64,000 bases of DNA from Botryosphaeria dothidea (lineage: Eukaryota; Ascomycota; Dothideomycetes; Botryosphaeriales; Botryosphaeriaceae), in assembly GCA_011503125.2 (NCBI GenBank), contig WWBZ02000073.1:1736001-1800000 (forward strand), read 5' to 3'. A program made the translations under genes and the position numbers. Each line of letters opens with the position of its first letter. Positions within the stretch are counted from its first letter, which is position 1. The notes under the pieces are model-generated. The model was not told the origin of the DNA and did not search any database. It saw only the letters and a program-made list of their open reading frames with translations. Positions 11,888 to 24,378 of this stretch are shown here, piece after piece.

Positions 11888-13399
11888 GTTTATATACTAT
11901 ATTTTTTCCTTAGAATACTCTTAGGTATTATATATCTCTATATACTAGCTATACTTATTCTCCCTTCTATAGTAGGTAGAGATATAGCTATAGTCCTAGC
12001 ACTTAAAGCACTAGGTTACTATAAAGGCTATACTATAGTATTCTACTATATAGAGCGTATAGTTACTAATAAGTCCTTTAGTAATAATCTAGTTAGCTAT
12101 CTCGGGGTCTATAGTACTAAGAATAATCGCTAAGTAAGTTTTCCTCTCTAAGAGCTTTCTCTTTAGCTAGGCTAGCTTACTAATACGTAGTCCTAGGTAT
12201 AGGAATAGATTCTAATTCTAAAGAGTTTAGGCGGCCTAGGAATTCTTAATATTAATACCTTTAAGGGGGACGTTATAGACTAGTACTAAATAGAGCTACT
12301 AGTTAGGGCGGACTTCCCTACCTAGTTCTATAGTCTATTTCTAGTCTTAGAGAAGGGCTACTCTAGTCTAAGTATTAGATATAAAGAGCTTAACGTCTTT
12401 ACTAGAGAGCTTCTTAGTAGCTAGTACCTTTTTATACGCTAGGCTTTTTCCTACCTAAATCTTCTTAATAATAGCCTTATTAGAGAGGTTAGCGACCTTC
12501 TATCTATTAGTCTTATTTAGGAAGTATAGAATAAGCTTAGTAGTAGCCGGGGGGATAGGAGGCTTTAGAGCTGCTCGGGCTATAATATTAGCCTAGCTAG
12601 ATACTACGGGCGTAGGAGTAGTCTAGAGTTAGCTAACTATCTTTTAGACTTACTATACTTCCTTAAGAATATTCTTAAAGCCGGGTTCTTTAGTATTTAC
12701 TTTCTAGTATATAGAGATATAATCCTAGAAGATTATCTTAGTAATATCGAGAAAATTTTTTACCTAGCTAAAGAGGACTAAAGAGAGGCTAGCGAATACT
12801 TATAGAGCTTAGAGGAGGATATCTACTATCTTTAAGACTCTTTTAACGTATTCTACGCTATACTAAATATCCTACGGTTTATTAGGGGTATATTATAGTT
12901 AGGTAGAGGTAGTTACTAGAGGAGGCTATTCGCCCCTTCCTACGGCCTCTATATTAACTACGACGCGGCTATAGCTACTCTAAGTAGTATTTTAAGTCTC
13001 GCTAGACCTAGAAGAGTTCCTAGAGCCCTTTCCCGGCGCCGTAGCTTAAAGTCGATTTTTTAGCGTAGTTATATTTTTATTAGCTATATATAGATAGATA
13101 GATAAATTTATTTCTTCCCGATATAGTTCCCTTACGGGTCTATGCGGGGCTGGCTATCTGTAGTTATTTTACACGAGGGGGAAAACCTTTTCGCCTGGCA
13201 AAAACCCCTCCTCTCTCTCTAGGCATGCTATCCTATACTAGTTCTTGTTTTTCCTTCTTACTAGTAGCGGCTACTGTAGCAGCCCTATATTTACCTGCTA
13301 GACCTATCTCTTCAGTCCTTATCCTCGTAGTTGTCCGGGTCCTAGTGGTCCTAGTAGTCCTGGTTGTCCTCCTAGTTCCTCTTCCTGGTTATCTTCCTA

Positions 13400-16300
13400 T
13401 ATTAGTTCCCTTGCTAGGCTAAATTACTTGAGCAGCCCTAGGCGTAAGAACCAGTCTGTTACTGCTTTAATCCCCTTCTTTGTTAAGAGGAGGGAGTAGT
13501 AGTCCGTGGTCCCTGCCCTTTGGAGCATCTGTGCCCTGCCCTGTTAGAAGTGGGGGTAGAAGAGGAGGATATGCTTTGGGGTTTGTCTATGCCAGCCGCA
13601 TGGACAGGCAGGACTAGGGTGCCCTGGCACCTTGCGCCTTGAGAGGAAGTCCTCTAGTCTAATATGCTCTATACGTAGTAGGGTGGCGAGTGTGCTCTGT
13701 GGCTTGGATAGTTCGCTGTGGATTTGTCTGATTTTTGGGTTCCACTGTGTGCTTTGGGCTACTAGCTTGTCTTGTCTTCCCTGGCTAGTAGACTTTGTCC
13801 ATCTCTCCTTCTACTTGTTCCTATATGCTATGCGTAGCTTCGTTCGCTCCGGGAGACTCTGGTAGGTAGAGGGGTAGTAGTTGAGAAGTGAGTTTGCCTT
13901 TTTTCTAAGCAGGGTTCTTCTGGCAGGGCTAGTGGCGCCTCTAGTACTTAGAGTAGCCCGAGCTATCTGTTTAATACTCTGGCAAGTTTCCTCTACTACT
14001 GTCGCGACTGGGCTATCCCTAGCTCTAATAGCCTAGGCTAGTGCTAGTTCGTCTAGGTGTAGTGAGAGTGGGGGAATCCCTGTCTTATGCTCTAAGGTTT
14101 GTATGCTGGTTGACTTATACGCCCCTGAGATGGTGCGTAGGCACTGGTTTTGGATCTTCTTTAGTGGCTGGATGGTTGTTTTTCTCTACCCTGGGATTCC
14201 CTCTGGGGTATGCTATACCCTATAGCCGTAGGTAAGGACTGGCCTTACCACGGCCGTATAGATATAACGGGCTTTAGTAAATGAGGCTCCCTAGGTAGAC
14301 GCCGCGAGTCTAGAGAGAGATGTGTACTGTTTGATTGCCTTAGCTCCTATTTCCCTAATATGGGGTCCCTATCTGAGCTTGTTGTCTACGTGGACTCCTA
14401 GAATCTTAATTGTAGGCTCTGGGCATCTAGCAAATCTAGGGATACGGATCCCTGCTGCCATATTAAATCTCCTTGGTTTTCTTGTAAAATGAATGAGGTG
14501 ATACTTGTCGGGCGAGAAAGCTAACCCGTGGGTAGCTGCCTAGTGCTCGCAAATTTGATGTGCTCCCTCTAGTGTCCTATAGTTCTGTTCTATAGATCTA
14601 CTAAAGGTTAGAATATTAGTATTATCGACGAATCTAAGGGGGAAGGTATTGCCCCTGCGTAGCTGTGTAAGTAGGTTAGATGTAAAGAATAGGTAGAGTA
14701 TCGGCGATAGTGAGGATCCCTAGGGAATCCCGGTTGAGGTCTAGATTAGTAGACTGGTGAAGTCTCCGAAGGATAGCTGAGTGGTACGGTCCTGTAGAAA
14801 GGATCGGGTAAATCTTTCTACCCATTCTAGGAGTTTTGCCATCCTTATATTGTAGAGAAGCCTTCTATAAGATACGTGGTTATATACTCCCGAGATATCT
14901 AGGCTAAGGACTAAAGCCACTAGCCCTGGGTCTTGTGCCTAGATAGTATGGATCTGTTCTATGAGCAGGTCAAGAGCTGCTACTGCGAATCTGTTTCTCC
15001 TAGCTCCTATCTATATATTAGGAAGCAGGCCGTATGCTTTAGTAGCCTAGGAGATTCTATCTGCTATAATCCTCTTAAGTAGCTTCCCTAGCGTATTAAG
15101 TAAAGTAATCGGCCTAAATAACTTGGCTTTGGTATAGTCGTCCCTCTATAGTTTCCTAAGGACTACGGTAATAGAGCTTTTAAACTGCCTAGGGTGGTAT
15201 CTAAGTGCGAGGCATCCCTAGAAGAGCCTGGTAAGGGGTCCCCTTAGTGTCTTAGCGTATTGCTTTAGGAACCTGTTGGTGATCTTGTCTGGGCCTGGTG
15301 CCTTATCTAGGGGAAGCTTCTTGATAGTGTGGAGGACCTGCTCTTTAGTAAGGTCTTGGGGAATCTCTACTGGCACTGGGTATATACACCCATCCAGATC
15401 TAAGAGGTCGGTGGCCCTAGGAGGTGGGAAGAACTAGTTGGTAAGGATTTCTACCTTGGACTAGTTATCGTAATATAGTTGTTTATCTGCTCCCTAGAGG
15501 GGTGGGAACTGGGGTGGGGCTGGTGGTTCTTGTGCTTTTGTTCTTGCCCACTTTAAGAGCTTCTAGAGTGTAGATGGGTCCGAAGTAATCTTAGCTACTA
15601 TTCTGCGCTATACTTTTGTTCTATCTCTTCTAATCTGCCTCTTCTTGCTATTAGTAATAGTTTAGTATACTACCTAGTTCTCCTCCCTCCCTATGGCCGT
15701 CCACTTCCTTCTAGCTGCTCTAGCCTAGTACACTAGGTCCGAACACTCCTTTGTCTATTATATAGAGGCCTAGGGCGAGGGTCTCGCTACTAGGATGGTC
15801 TCCTAGATTATCCTTTGGATGGCCTCCTAGAGTAGTATAGTAAAGTAATCTAGGTCTGCTTTAGTATTAAGAGGGGTTGCTTTAAGGTGTTCGAGCTTTA
15901 ATTAGAGCATATTATTAGTTCTCTTCTAGTCTATTTTCTTCTACTAGGGCCTTAGGGGGCGTAGTTCTGCGGGGGTAGGAGAAAAATTAAGTGTAGTGAG
16001 AATAGGTAGGTGGTTAGAGGATGATTCGAGCTCCTGGCTAACTCTACAGCTAAGGATTCTCTTCTCTAGCTACCGTGATATAAAGATAAGGTCTAGAGTA
16101 CTCTCGCTGCTACTATCTCGTCTAGTAATAGTACCCCTTAGAAGGGCTAGGTTAAGATTAGCTGCGGTAGCTATCTTAATTAGGTTATCCGCTAGGGTGT
16201 AGTGTATTAGGGAGGTTATACCTCCCTAGATAGGATGGTGGAGGTTAAAGTCCCCTAGGAGAATGTGCTCCCCTAGTTTTCTAAGAACTTCCGGTAGAAG

Positions 16301-16790
16301 AGATAGGGTTTCTAGCGCTGTACTAGTATAAGAGGCTGGCGGGGGATTATAGTAGTTATAGATGTAGATTATATGTGTCCTAGTAATGAGGGATAGTATA
16401 ATGAGATCTAGTGAATGGACTGTTGCTTGCCAGGAGTCGGGGCTAATGGCCTTGCTTATAAAGAAGCAGGTTCTTGCCACTCCCTCCTAGGGAAAAACTA
16501 TATAGTAGGCAGGGTGTCTTGCTGTTGTCTTAACCCTCGGGTTCCTCCAAGGTTCCTGGATAGCTAGGATATAGTGGATCTTTGGGTCCACTTCCTTGAA
16601 GAGCGGGAGCATTACCCTATCCTTGCTCTTATAGACGTTATACTATACAATAGAGAGAGAGCCTATGTCTAACATTGACTTCCTTCTATCTCTAGGTCCG
16701 GCTGCGAGGGGGCTAGTAGTGTGGGCTATGAGGAGGGAGTTCCCGCGGGCTTCTCTAAGGCGTGTTGTAAGCTATTAAGTCCGGTAAACC
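13400..16790 (-). pseudogene. LINE copy 1 ORF2 remnant (endonuclease-reverse transcriptase)
   Basis: Reading the minus strand from about 16,790 there is an apurinic-type endonuclease (QEPWRNPR near 16,545; ILLGDFNLHHPI near 16,230-16,265), a long linker, an RT with DKAPGPDKI near 15,300, and the catalytic motif near 14,620 as FVDN (consensus FVDD). The C-terminal motif CPCGWHRQTPKHILLFY lies near 13,560-13,600. This order is that of the Tad1 clade of fungal LINEs. Stops are fewer than in the other copies but still many. In the C-terminal motif the last Cys is replaced by Tyr. I could not place the exact start and end because both codons are probably mutated. Confidence 0.83.
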
Positions 16791-16849
16791 TTATTTAGTT
16801 AGGAGGCGGGGGGCGGCTTAAGTCTCTTGGCCTGCCTGGTCCCCTCTTG

Positions 16850-18228
16850 ACCGGCTCCTCCTCCCTAATCCTCTTTCTTGGTCCAACGGTCAACTAGTTA
16901 GTTTAAGGCTATGTTTTAGTTATTAGGGGTCCTTCCCGGTGCCTTTCTGGTGCTGCCAGGCGGGCCTGGGCGGCCTTAGCATAGCAGGCTCTGCGTGCTG
17001 GGCAGGAGTTGCTCTAGGCTGTGTACTTTTAAGAGCAGTTTACGCACTATATGCTTTCCTTAGGGCAGTCCCTAGTATTATGTGCCTTGCTGCACTGTCC
17101 GCACTTTTCCTCCTTTTTATAATAGTTGGTAATATGTCCGTAGGCCTGGTACTTGAAACACTGGGTTACTGTAAAGGCTGCGTTATAGTACTGCGCTATA
17201 TGGATAGCAAAGTTAATAACAAGCCCCTTATTAATAATCTGGTTGGCGGTTTCGGGGTTTGTGGTGCTGAGGATGATGGCCGAGTGAGTTTTCCTCTCTG
17301 GGAGCTTCCTCTTTAGCTAGGCTAGCTTGCTAATACGTAGTCCTGGGTATAGAGATAGGTTCTGCTCCTGGATGGTTTGGATGGTTTGGGGGTCTATGGT
17401 GTCGATTCCTTCTCGAGGGACGTTGTGTACTAGCACTGAGTATAGCTGCTGGTTAGGCCTGACTTCTTTTCCTAGTCCTGTAGTCCATTCCTGGTCCTGG
17501 AGAAGGGCTGTTCTGGTTGCTTTATCCGGTATAAAGATCTTAACGTCTCTACTAGGGAGCTTCTTAGCAGCAAGTACTTTCTTGCACGCCTAGCTTTTTC
17601 CTGCCTGGATCTTTCTGATAATTGCCTTATTTGAGAGCTTGGCTATTTCTTGTCTATTTGCTGTCTCTGGGAAGTGGAGGGTAAGTTTAGTGGTGGCTGG
17701 GGGGGTAGGGGGCTTCGGGGCTGCTTGGGCTGCAATTTGTGTCTAGCTGCGAGTGTTGGGTGTGGGTGTAGAGGTAGCCTAGATACGGTTGACTGTCTTT
17801 TGGACCTGTTGGACCTCTTTGAGGATGTCCTTAAGGCCTGGCTCCTTGGTGGCTGCCTCCTGGCAGATAGTAATATGATCCTGGAAGATTGTCTTGGCAA
17901 TGTCGAGAAAATTTTTTACCTGGCTGGAGAGGACTGAAGGGAGGCTAGCGGATGTTTGTAGGGCTTGGAGGAGGGTGTCTGCTGTTTTTGAGGCTCTCTC
18001 AACGTATTCTACGCTGTACTGGGTGCTCTGCGGTTTCTTGGGGGTGTATTAGGGCTAGGTAGAGGTAGTTACTGGGGGAGGCTGTTCGCCTCTTCCTGTG
18101 TCCTCTATATTAACTACTTCGCGGCTGTAGTTGTCTTGAGTACTGTTTTAGGACTCGCGAAGTCTAGGAGAGTCCCTAGGGCCCTCTCCCGGCGCCGTAG
18201 CTTGGGGTCGATTTTTTGGTGTAGTCAT
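16850..18228 (-). pseudogene. LINE copy 1 ORF1 remnant (gag-like, zinc knuckles)
   Basis: ORF1 starts at an intact ATG on the minus strand (CAT at 18226-18228), giving MTTPKNRPQATAPGEGP. A helical region near 17,850-17,990 is followed by a nucleic-acid-binding part near 17,080-17,170. Of the knuckles there, one is complete (CGQCSKAHNTRDC); the preceding one has two of its Cys replaced by Tyr (CFKYQAYGHITNYY), as G-to-A changes in TGY codons would produce. ORF1 proteins of Tad1-like LINEs bind the element RNA; that role here is by family analogy. Several stops are present. Confidence 0.78.
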
Positions 18229-18239
18229 GTTTTTATTAG

Positions 18240-18255
18240 CTATATATAGAAAATA
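18240..18255. repeat. Left target-site duplication of LINE copy 2
   Basis: The 16-bp CTATATATAGAAAATA here is repeated exactly at 23387-23402 on the other side of LINE copy 2. This length is usual for target-primed reverse transcription. Confidence 0.8.
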
Positions 18256-18259
18256 AAAT

Positions 18260-19690
18260 ATAACTACGCTAAAAAATCGACTCTAAGCTACGGCGCCGGA
18301 AGAGGACCCTAGGAACTCTCCTAGGTCTAGCGAGACTTAAAATACTACTTAGAGTAGCTATAGCCGCGTCGTAGTTAATATAGAGGCCGTAGGAAGGGGC
18401 GAATAGCCCTCTCTAGTAACCACCTCTATCTAACTATAACGCACCCCTAATAAACCGTAGAGTATCTAGTATAGCGTAGAATACGTTAAAAGAGTCTTAA
18501 AGATAGTAGATACCCTTCTCTAAGCTCTATAAGTATCCGCTAGCCTCTCTTTAGTCCTCTCTAGCTAGGTAAAAAATTTTCTCGATATTACTAAGATAAT
18601 CTTCTAGGATTATATCTCTATATACTAGAAAGTAAATACTAAAGAACCCGGCCTTAAGAATATTCTTAAGAAAGTATAGTAAGTCTAGAAGATAGTTAAC
18701 TAACTCTAGACTACTCCTACGCCCGTAGTACCTAGCTAGGCTAATATTATAGCCCGAGTAGCTCTAAAGCCTCCTACCCCCCCGGCTACTACTAAGCTTA
18801 TCCTATACTTTCTAGATAAGACTAATAGATAGAAGGTCGCTAACCTCTCTAATAAGGCTATTATTAAGAAGATTTAGGTAGGAAAAAGCCTAGCGTATAA
18901 AAAGATGCTAGCTACTAAGAAGCTCCCTAGTAGGGACGTTAAGCTCTTTATACCTAATACTTAGACTAGAGTAGCCCTCCTCTAGAACTAGAAATAGACT
19001 ATAGAACTAGGTAGAAAAGTCCGCCCTAACTAGTAGCTCTATTTAGTACTAGTCTATAACGTCCCCCTTAAAGGCATTAATATTAAGAATCCCTAGGCCG
19101 CCTAAACCCTTTAGGATTAGAACCTATTCTTATACCTAGAACTACGTATTAGTAAGCTAGCCTAGCTAAAGAGGAAGCTCCTAGAGGGGAAAACTTACTT
19201 AGCGATTATTCTTAGTACTATAGACCCCGAGGCAGCTAACTAGATTATTACTAAAGAACTTATTAGTAACTATACGCTCTATATAGTAGAATACTATAGT
19301 ATAGCCTTTATAGTAACCTAGTGCTTTAAGTACTAGGACTATAGCTATATCTCTACCTACTATAGAAGGGAGAATAAATATAGCTAGTATATAGAGGTAT
19401 ATAATACCTAAGAGTGCCCTAAGGAAAAAATATAGTATATAAACTACTTATAAAAGTATACGGCCTAGAGTAACGCCTGCCTAGCACGTAGAGCCTACTA
19501 GGTAAAGGCTACCTAGGCCCGCCTAGCGGCTCTAGAGAGGTATAGGGTAGGATGCCCTATAGCTAAGATACAGCCCTAAACTAACTAGTTAACGGTCGGG
19601 CTAAGAAAGAGGCCTAGAGAGGAGAAGCCGACTAAGAGAGGGCTAGGCAGGCCAAGGGACTTAAGCCGCCCCCTACCTCCTAACTAAATA
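18260..19690 (+). pseudogene. LINE copy 2 ORF1 remnant
   Basis: This is colinear with ORF1 of copy 1. The start codon is ATA (18260-18262) where copy 1 has ATG, a TpG to TpA change. Former Gln/Trp codons are stops throughout, and the zinc-knuckle region is near 19,318-19,430 with only part of its Cys residues left. No expression is possible. Confidence 0.75.
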
Positions 19691-19719
19691 CGGTTTACCG
19701 GATTTAATAGCTCCTAGCA

Positions 19720-22700
19720 TGCCTCCGGGGAGAAGCCCGCGGGAACCCCCTCCGCCTCGTAGCCCACACTACCGACTCCCTCGCAGCCTAACTTAGAGAT
19801 AGAAGAAAGTTAATATTAGATATAGGCGCTATCTCTATCGTATAGTATAACGTCTATAAGAGTAAGAATAGGGTAATACTCCCGCTCTTTAAGGAGGTAG
19901 ACCTAAAAATCTACTATATCCTAGCTATCTAGGAACCCTAGAGGAACCCGAGGGTTAAGATAACAGCAAGACATCCTGCCTACTATATAGTTTTCCCTTA
20001 GAAGGGAACGGTAAGAACCTACTTCTTTATAAGTAAGGCTATTACCCCCGACTCCTAGTAAGCAATAGTCTACTTACTAGATCTTATTATACTATCCCTT
20101 ACTACTAAAACACGTATAATCTATATCTATAACTACTATAATCCCCCGCCAGCCTCTTATACTAGTATAGCTCTAGAAACCCTACTTCTTCTACCGGAAG
20201 TTCTTAGAAAACTAGGAAAGTACATCCTCCTAGGGGACTTTAACCTCTACTATCCTATCTAGGGAGGTATAACCTCCCTAATATACTACACCCTAGCGGA
20301 TAACCTAATTAAGATAGCTATCGTAGCTAATCTTAACCTCGTCCTTCTAAGGGGCACTATTACTAGACGAGATAGTAGTAGTAAGAGTACTCTAGACCTT
20401 ATCTTTATATCACGGTAGCTAGAGGAGAGAATCCTTAGCTATAGAGTTAGCTAGGAGCTTAAATCATCCTCTAACCACCTACCTATCCTTACTATACTTA
20501 ATTTTTCTCTTACCCCCGTAGAACTACGCCCCCTAAGGCCCCAGTAGAAGAAAGCAGACTGGAAGAGAACTAATAATATGCTCTAATTAAAGCTCGAACA
20601 CCTTAAAACAGCCCCTCTTAACACTAAAGCAGACCTAGATCACTTTACTACACTGCTCCAGGAGGCCATCTAAAGGACAATCCAGGAGACCATCCCAGTA
20701 GCGAGACCCTCGCCCTGGGCCTCTACACAATGGACAAAGGAGTGTTCGGACCTAGTGCACCAGGCTAAAGCAGCTAGAAGGAAGTGGACAGCTACAGGAA
20801 GGGAGGAGGACTGGGTAGCATACTAAACTATTGCTAACAGCAAGAAGAGGCAGATCAGAAGGAATAGAATAAAAGCATGGCGCAGAACAGTAGCTGAGAT
20901 CACCTCAGACCCATCTGCACTCTAGAAGCTCTCAAAGTGGGCAAGAACAAAAGCACAAGAACCACCAGCCCCACCCCAGTTCCCACCCCTCCAGGGAGCA
21001 GATGGACAACTACGCTACGACAATCCGGCCAAGGCAGAAATCCTTATCAACCAGTTCTTCCCCCCTCCCAGGGCCACCGACCTCTCAGACCTGGATGGGT
21101 GTACATACCCAGTGCCAGTGGAGATCCCCCAAGACCTCGCCGAAGAGCAGGTCATCCACACCATCAAGAAGCTTCCCCCAGATAAGGCACCAGGCCCAGA
21201 CAAGATTATCAATAGGTTCCTAAAGCAGTGTGCTCAGACACTAAGTAGACTACTCACTAGGCTCTTCCAGGGATGCCTCGCACTTAGATACCACCCTAGG
21301 CAGTTTAAAAGCTCTATTACCGTAGTCCTCAGGAAACCACAGAGGGACAACTATACCAAAGCCAAGTCATTTAGGCCGATTGCTTTACTTAACACGCTAG
21401 GGAAGCTACTTAAGAGGATTGTGGCAGATCGGATCTCCCAGGCTACTGAGGCCCACAAACTGCTCCCCGACATACAGATAGGAGCTAGGAGAAATAGGTC
21501 AGCAGTAGCAGCCCTCGACCTACTTACGGAATAGATCCATACTATCTAGGCGCAAGATCCTGGGCTGGTAGCCTCAGTCCTTAGCCTAGACATCTTAGGA
21601 GCATACGACTATATATCTTATAGGAGGCTTCTCTATAATATAAGGATGGCAAGGCTCCCAGTATAGATAGAAAGATTTACTTAATCCTTCCTACAGGACC
21701 GTACTACTTAGCTATCCTTCGGAGACTTTATTAGTCCACCAATCTAGACCCTAACCGGGATTCCCTAGGGATCCTTACTATCTCCGATACTCTACCTATT
21801 CTTTACGTTTAACCTACTTACGTAGCTACGCAGGGGCAATACCTTCCCCCTTAGATTCGTCGATAATACTAATATCCTAACCTTTAGTAGATCTATAGAA
21901 TAGAACTATAGGACACTAGAGGGAGTATATTAAATTTACGAGCACTAGGTAGCTACCTACGGGTCAGCTTTCTCGCCCGATAAGTATCACCTTATTTATT
22001 TTATAAGAAAACTAAGGAGATTTAATATGGCAGCAGGGATCCGTATCCCTAGATTTACTAGATGCCTAGAGCCTATAATTAAGATTCTAGGAGTCCACGT
22101 AGATAACAAGCTTAGATAGGGACCCTATATTAGGGAAATAGGAGCCAAGGCAATCAAATAGTGTACATCTCTATCTAGACTCGCAGCGTCTACCTAGGGA
22201 GCCTTATTTACTAAAGCCCGCTATATCTACACGGCCGTAGTAAGGCTAGTTCTCACCTACGGCTATAGGGTATAGTATACCCTAGAGGGAACCCTAGGGT
22301 AGAGAAAAACAGCTATCTAGCTACTAAAGAAGATCTAAAACTAGTGCCTACGTACTATCTTAGGGGCGTATAAGTTAACTAGTATATAGACCTTAGAGTA
22401 TAAGACGGAGATTCCCCTACTCTTACTACACCTAGACGAACTAGTACTAGTATAGGCTATTAGAGCTAGGGATAGCCTAGTCGCGGCAGTAGTAGAAGAA
22501 ACTTACTAGAGTATTAAATAGATAGCTCGGGCTACTCTAAGTACTAGAGGCGCCGCTAGCCCGGCTAGAAGAACCCTACTTAGAAAAAAGGCAAACTTAC
22601 TCCTTAACTACTACCCCTCTACCTACTAGAGTCTCCCGGAGCGAACGAAGCTACGTATAGTATATAGGAATAAGTAGAAGGAGAGATAGATAAAGTCTAC

Positions 22701-23110
22701 TAGCTAGGGAAGATAAAACAAGCTAGTAGCCTAAAGTATATAGTAGAACCTAAAAATTAGATAAATCTATAGCGAACTATCTAAGCTATAGAGTATACTC
22801 GCTACCCTACTACGTATAGAGTATATTAGACTAGAAGACTTCCTCTTAAGGCGCAAGGTACTAGAGCACCCTAGCCCTACCTATCTATACGGCTAGCATA
22901 GATAAACCCTAAAGCATATTCTCCTCTTCTACCCCTACTTCTAATAGGGCAGGGCATAGATACTCTAAAGGGTAGGGACCACGGACTACTACTTCCTCCT
23001 CTTAATAAAGAAGGGGATAAAAGTAGTAATAGGCTAGTTCCTACGCCTAGGGCTACTTAATTAGTTTAGTCTAGCTAGGGAACTAATCTAGGAGGATAAC
23101 TAGAAAGAGA
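19720..23110 (+). pseudogene. LINE copy 2 ORF2 remnant (endonuclease-reverse transcriptase)
   Basis: Endonuclease motifs are recognisable at about 19,790-20,420 (a DFNL segment near 20,238). The RT N-terminal half is open at 21112-21534: KLPPDKAPGPDKI, then LRKPQRDNYTKAKSFRPIALL, then IGARRNRSAVAALDLL, which are the finger and palm motifs of LINE RTs. The catalytic box near 21,854-21,868 reads FVDN, with Asn for the second Asp. The C-terminal HILLFYPYF segment is near 22,915. The change from damaged to almost clean sequence at about 20,560 and back at about 21,540 is abrupt. Confidence 0.85.
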
Positions 23111-23386
23111 AACTAGGAGGATTACCGAGAATACTAGGACCCGAATAACTACGAGGATAAGGACTAAAGGGGTAGGGCTAGTAGGCGAATATAGGGCTAC
23201 TATAGCAGCCGCTACCGGTAAGAAGGAAAAATAGAACTAGTAGGGATAAATAGGCCTAGATAGAAAGGAGGGGTTTTTGCTAGGCGAAAAGGTTTTCCCC
23301 CTCGAGTAAAATAACTATAGATAGCCAGCCCCGTATAGACCCGTAAGGGAGCTATATCGGGAAGAAATAAATTTATCTTATCTTAT

Positions 23387-23402
23387 CTATATATAGAAAA
23401 TA
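23387..23402. repeat. Right target-site duplication of LINE copy 2
   Basis: Second exact copy of CTATATATAGAAAATA. The sequence directly after it is the (TAGA)n tail of LINE copy 3 in the opposite orientation. Confidence 0.8.
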
Positions 23403-23821
23403 TATATAGATAGATAGATAAATTTATTTCTTCCCGATATAGCTCTCTTACGGGTCTATACGGGGCTAGCTATCTATTATTATTTTATACGAGGGGGAAA
23501 ATCTTTTCGCCTAGTAAAACCTCTCCTCTCTCTCTAGGTATACTATCCTATACTAGTTCTATTTTTCCTTCTTACCGGTAGCGGCTACTATAGTAGCTCT
23601 ATATTTATCTACTAGACCTATCTTTTTAGTCCTTATTTTCGTAGTTATTCGGGTTCTAGTAGTTCTAGTAGTTCTAGTAGTTCTTCTAGTTTCTCTTTCT
23701 AGTTACTCTTCTAGATTAGTTCTCTTACTAGGCTAAATTACTTAAATAGCCTTAGGCGTAAGAACTAGTCTATCGCTATTTTAATCTTCTTCTTTATTAA
23801 GAGGAGGGAATAGTAGTCCGT

Positions 23822-24053
23822 TGTCAGGCCCCTTAAGCGCTACCACCCCAGGCAACTGGGTAGATACTAAACAGCAACCAGAGGCCCCAGCTATACCAAG
23901 GATAACTCGGTCAGGCACTAGGGCACGGGCCCAGCGCTAAGCGACTGGGTATATTTACCCTTCGCCCTCTCTTTCCAGACTCTCTTTCCTTTCTTCTTGT
24001 ACATAGATTTTCAGTTGAAAGCAATACCATCATTTCGGCTTTGCTGCCTCACA
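23822..24053 (+). repeat. Element C 5' LTR
   Basis: 232 bp, TGTCAGGCC to CTCACA. It is almost free of RIP-type change, in contrast to its partner at 29974-30205, which has lost most CpA/TpG sites although the two were identical at insertion. Confidence 0.92.
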
Positions 24054-24104
24054 CAATCTATATACCACCAACAAGGAACCTAAACTCGATAACCCGACAC
24101 CCGT

Positions 24105-24195
24105 ACCATCAACCAGAACCTAAACTCGACAACCTGCAACCAGAACCCGATAACACCAACAACCTACAACCAGAACTTAACAACACCGACACTCT
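24105..24195 (+). repeat. Short tandem repeat in the element C leader
   Basis: Three imperfect copies of a unit of about 30 bp (AACCTGCAACCAGAACC, then ACAACACC) lie in the leader between the 5' LTR and gag. A 78-codon open frame, 24041-24277, runs through it and is Pro/Asn/Gln-rich. I regard that frame as a by-product of the repeat. Confidence 0.5.
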
Positions 24196-24378
24196 GCGAC
24201 AAGCAACCCAGAAATATCAAAGAAACCTACACTATCAGAGAAACAACAGTGCAATTATAGGAAATCTATCTTCTTAAATAAGATACGAAGATCCTCGTTA
24301 ATCCCGCACTAATCTCTTTAGAGTTTCACCTATAACGCAGATCAAACCACTCCGAAACCAGAACAATCAGCAAAGATT

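Larger units (their letters stand above)
5245..13079 (-). mobile_element. LINE copy 0 (Tad1-like), interrupted twice
   Basis: Segments 5245-6081 and 11893-13079 align with the 5' half of LINE copy 1 (16,211 to about 18,235) and together read as ORF1 plus the start of the endonuclease of a Tad1-like LINE on the minus strand. Chromovirus B1 sits between them. The target sequence GTTTA is duplicated at 6077-6081 and 11888-11892. Chromovirus A has cut off the 3' side at 5245, and the remainder should lie left of the window. The 5' end (about 13,079) abuts the tail of LINE copy 1. Mutation is heavy and no long frame survives. Confidence 0.82.
13080..18239 (-). mobile_element. LINE copy 1 (Tad1-like), near full length and the least mutated copy
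   Basis: This is a minus-strand non-LTR retrotransposon of about 5.15 kb. It has ORF1 (gag-like with zinc knuckles), ORF2 (endonuclease, RT, C-terminal Cys/His motif), a 3' region with short repeats and a (TAGA)n tail beginning near 13,090. The direct repeat TTAGCTATATATAG occurs at 13080-13093 and 18236-18249. It is the likely target duplication, although part of it may be the shared 5' terminus of copies 0 and 1. Parts of this copy, especially 13,200-17,900, keep many CpA/TpG dinucleotides, so its protein motifs are the easiest to read. Confidence 0.85.
18256..23386 (+). mobile_element. LINE copy 2 (Tad1-like), full length, plus strand
   Basis: This element of about 5.13 kb lies head-to-head with copy 1. 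It runs from just before the ORF1 start to the tail ATCTTATCTTAT and is flanked by the 16-bp duplication CTATATATAGAAAATA. Both ORFs can be followed but are broken by RIP-type stops. A central segment (about 20,560-21,540) is almost unmutated and keeps a 140-codon open RT frame, while the sequence on both sides is heavily altered. Confidence 0.87.

Noticed and set aside
13225..17937. Open frames of 60-125 codons on the plus strand in LINE copy 1 as host genes
   Set aside because: They are antisense to recognisable LINE ORF1/ORF2 motifs; the hydrophobic products are artefacts of reading the wrong strand.
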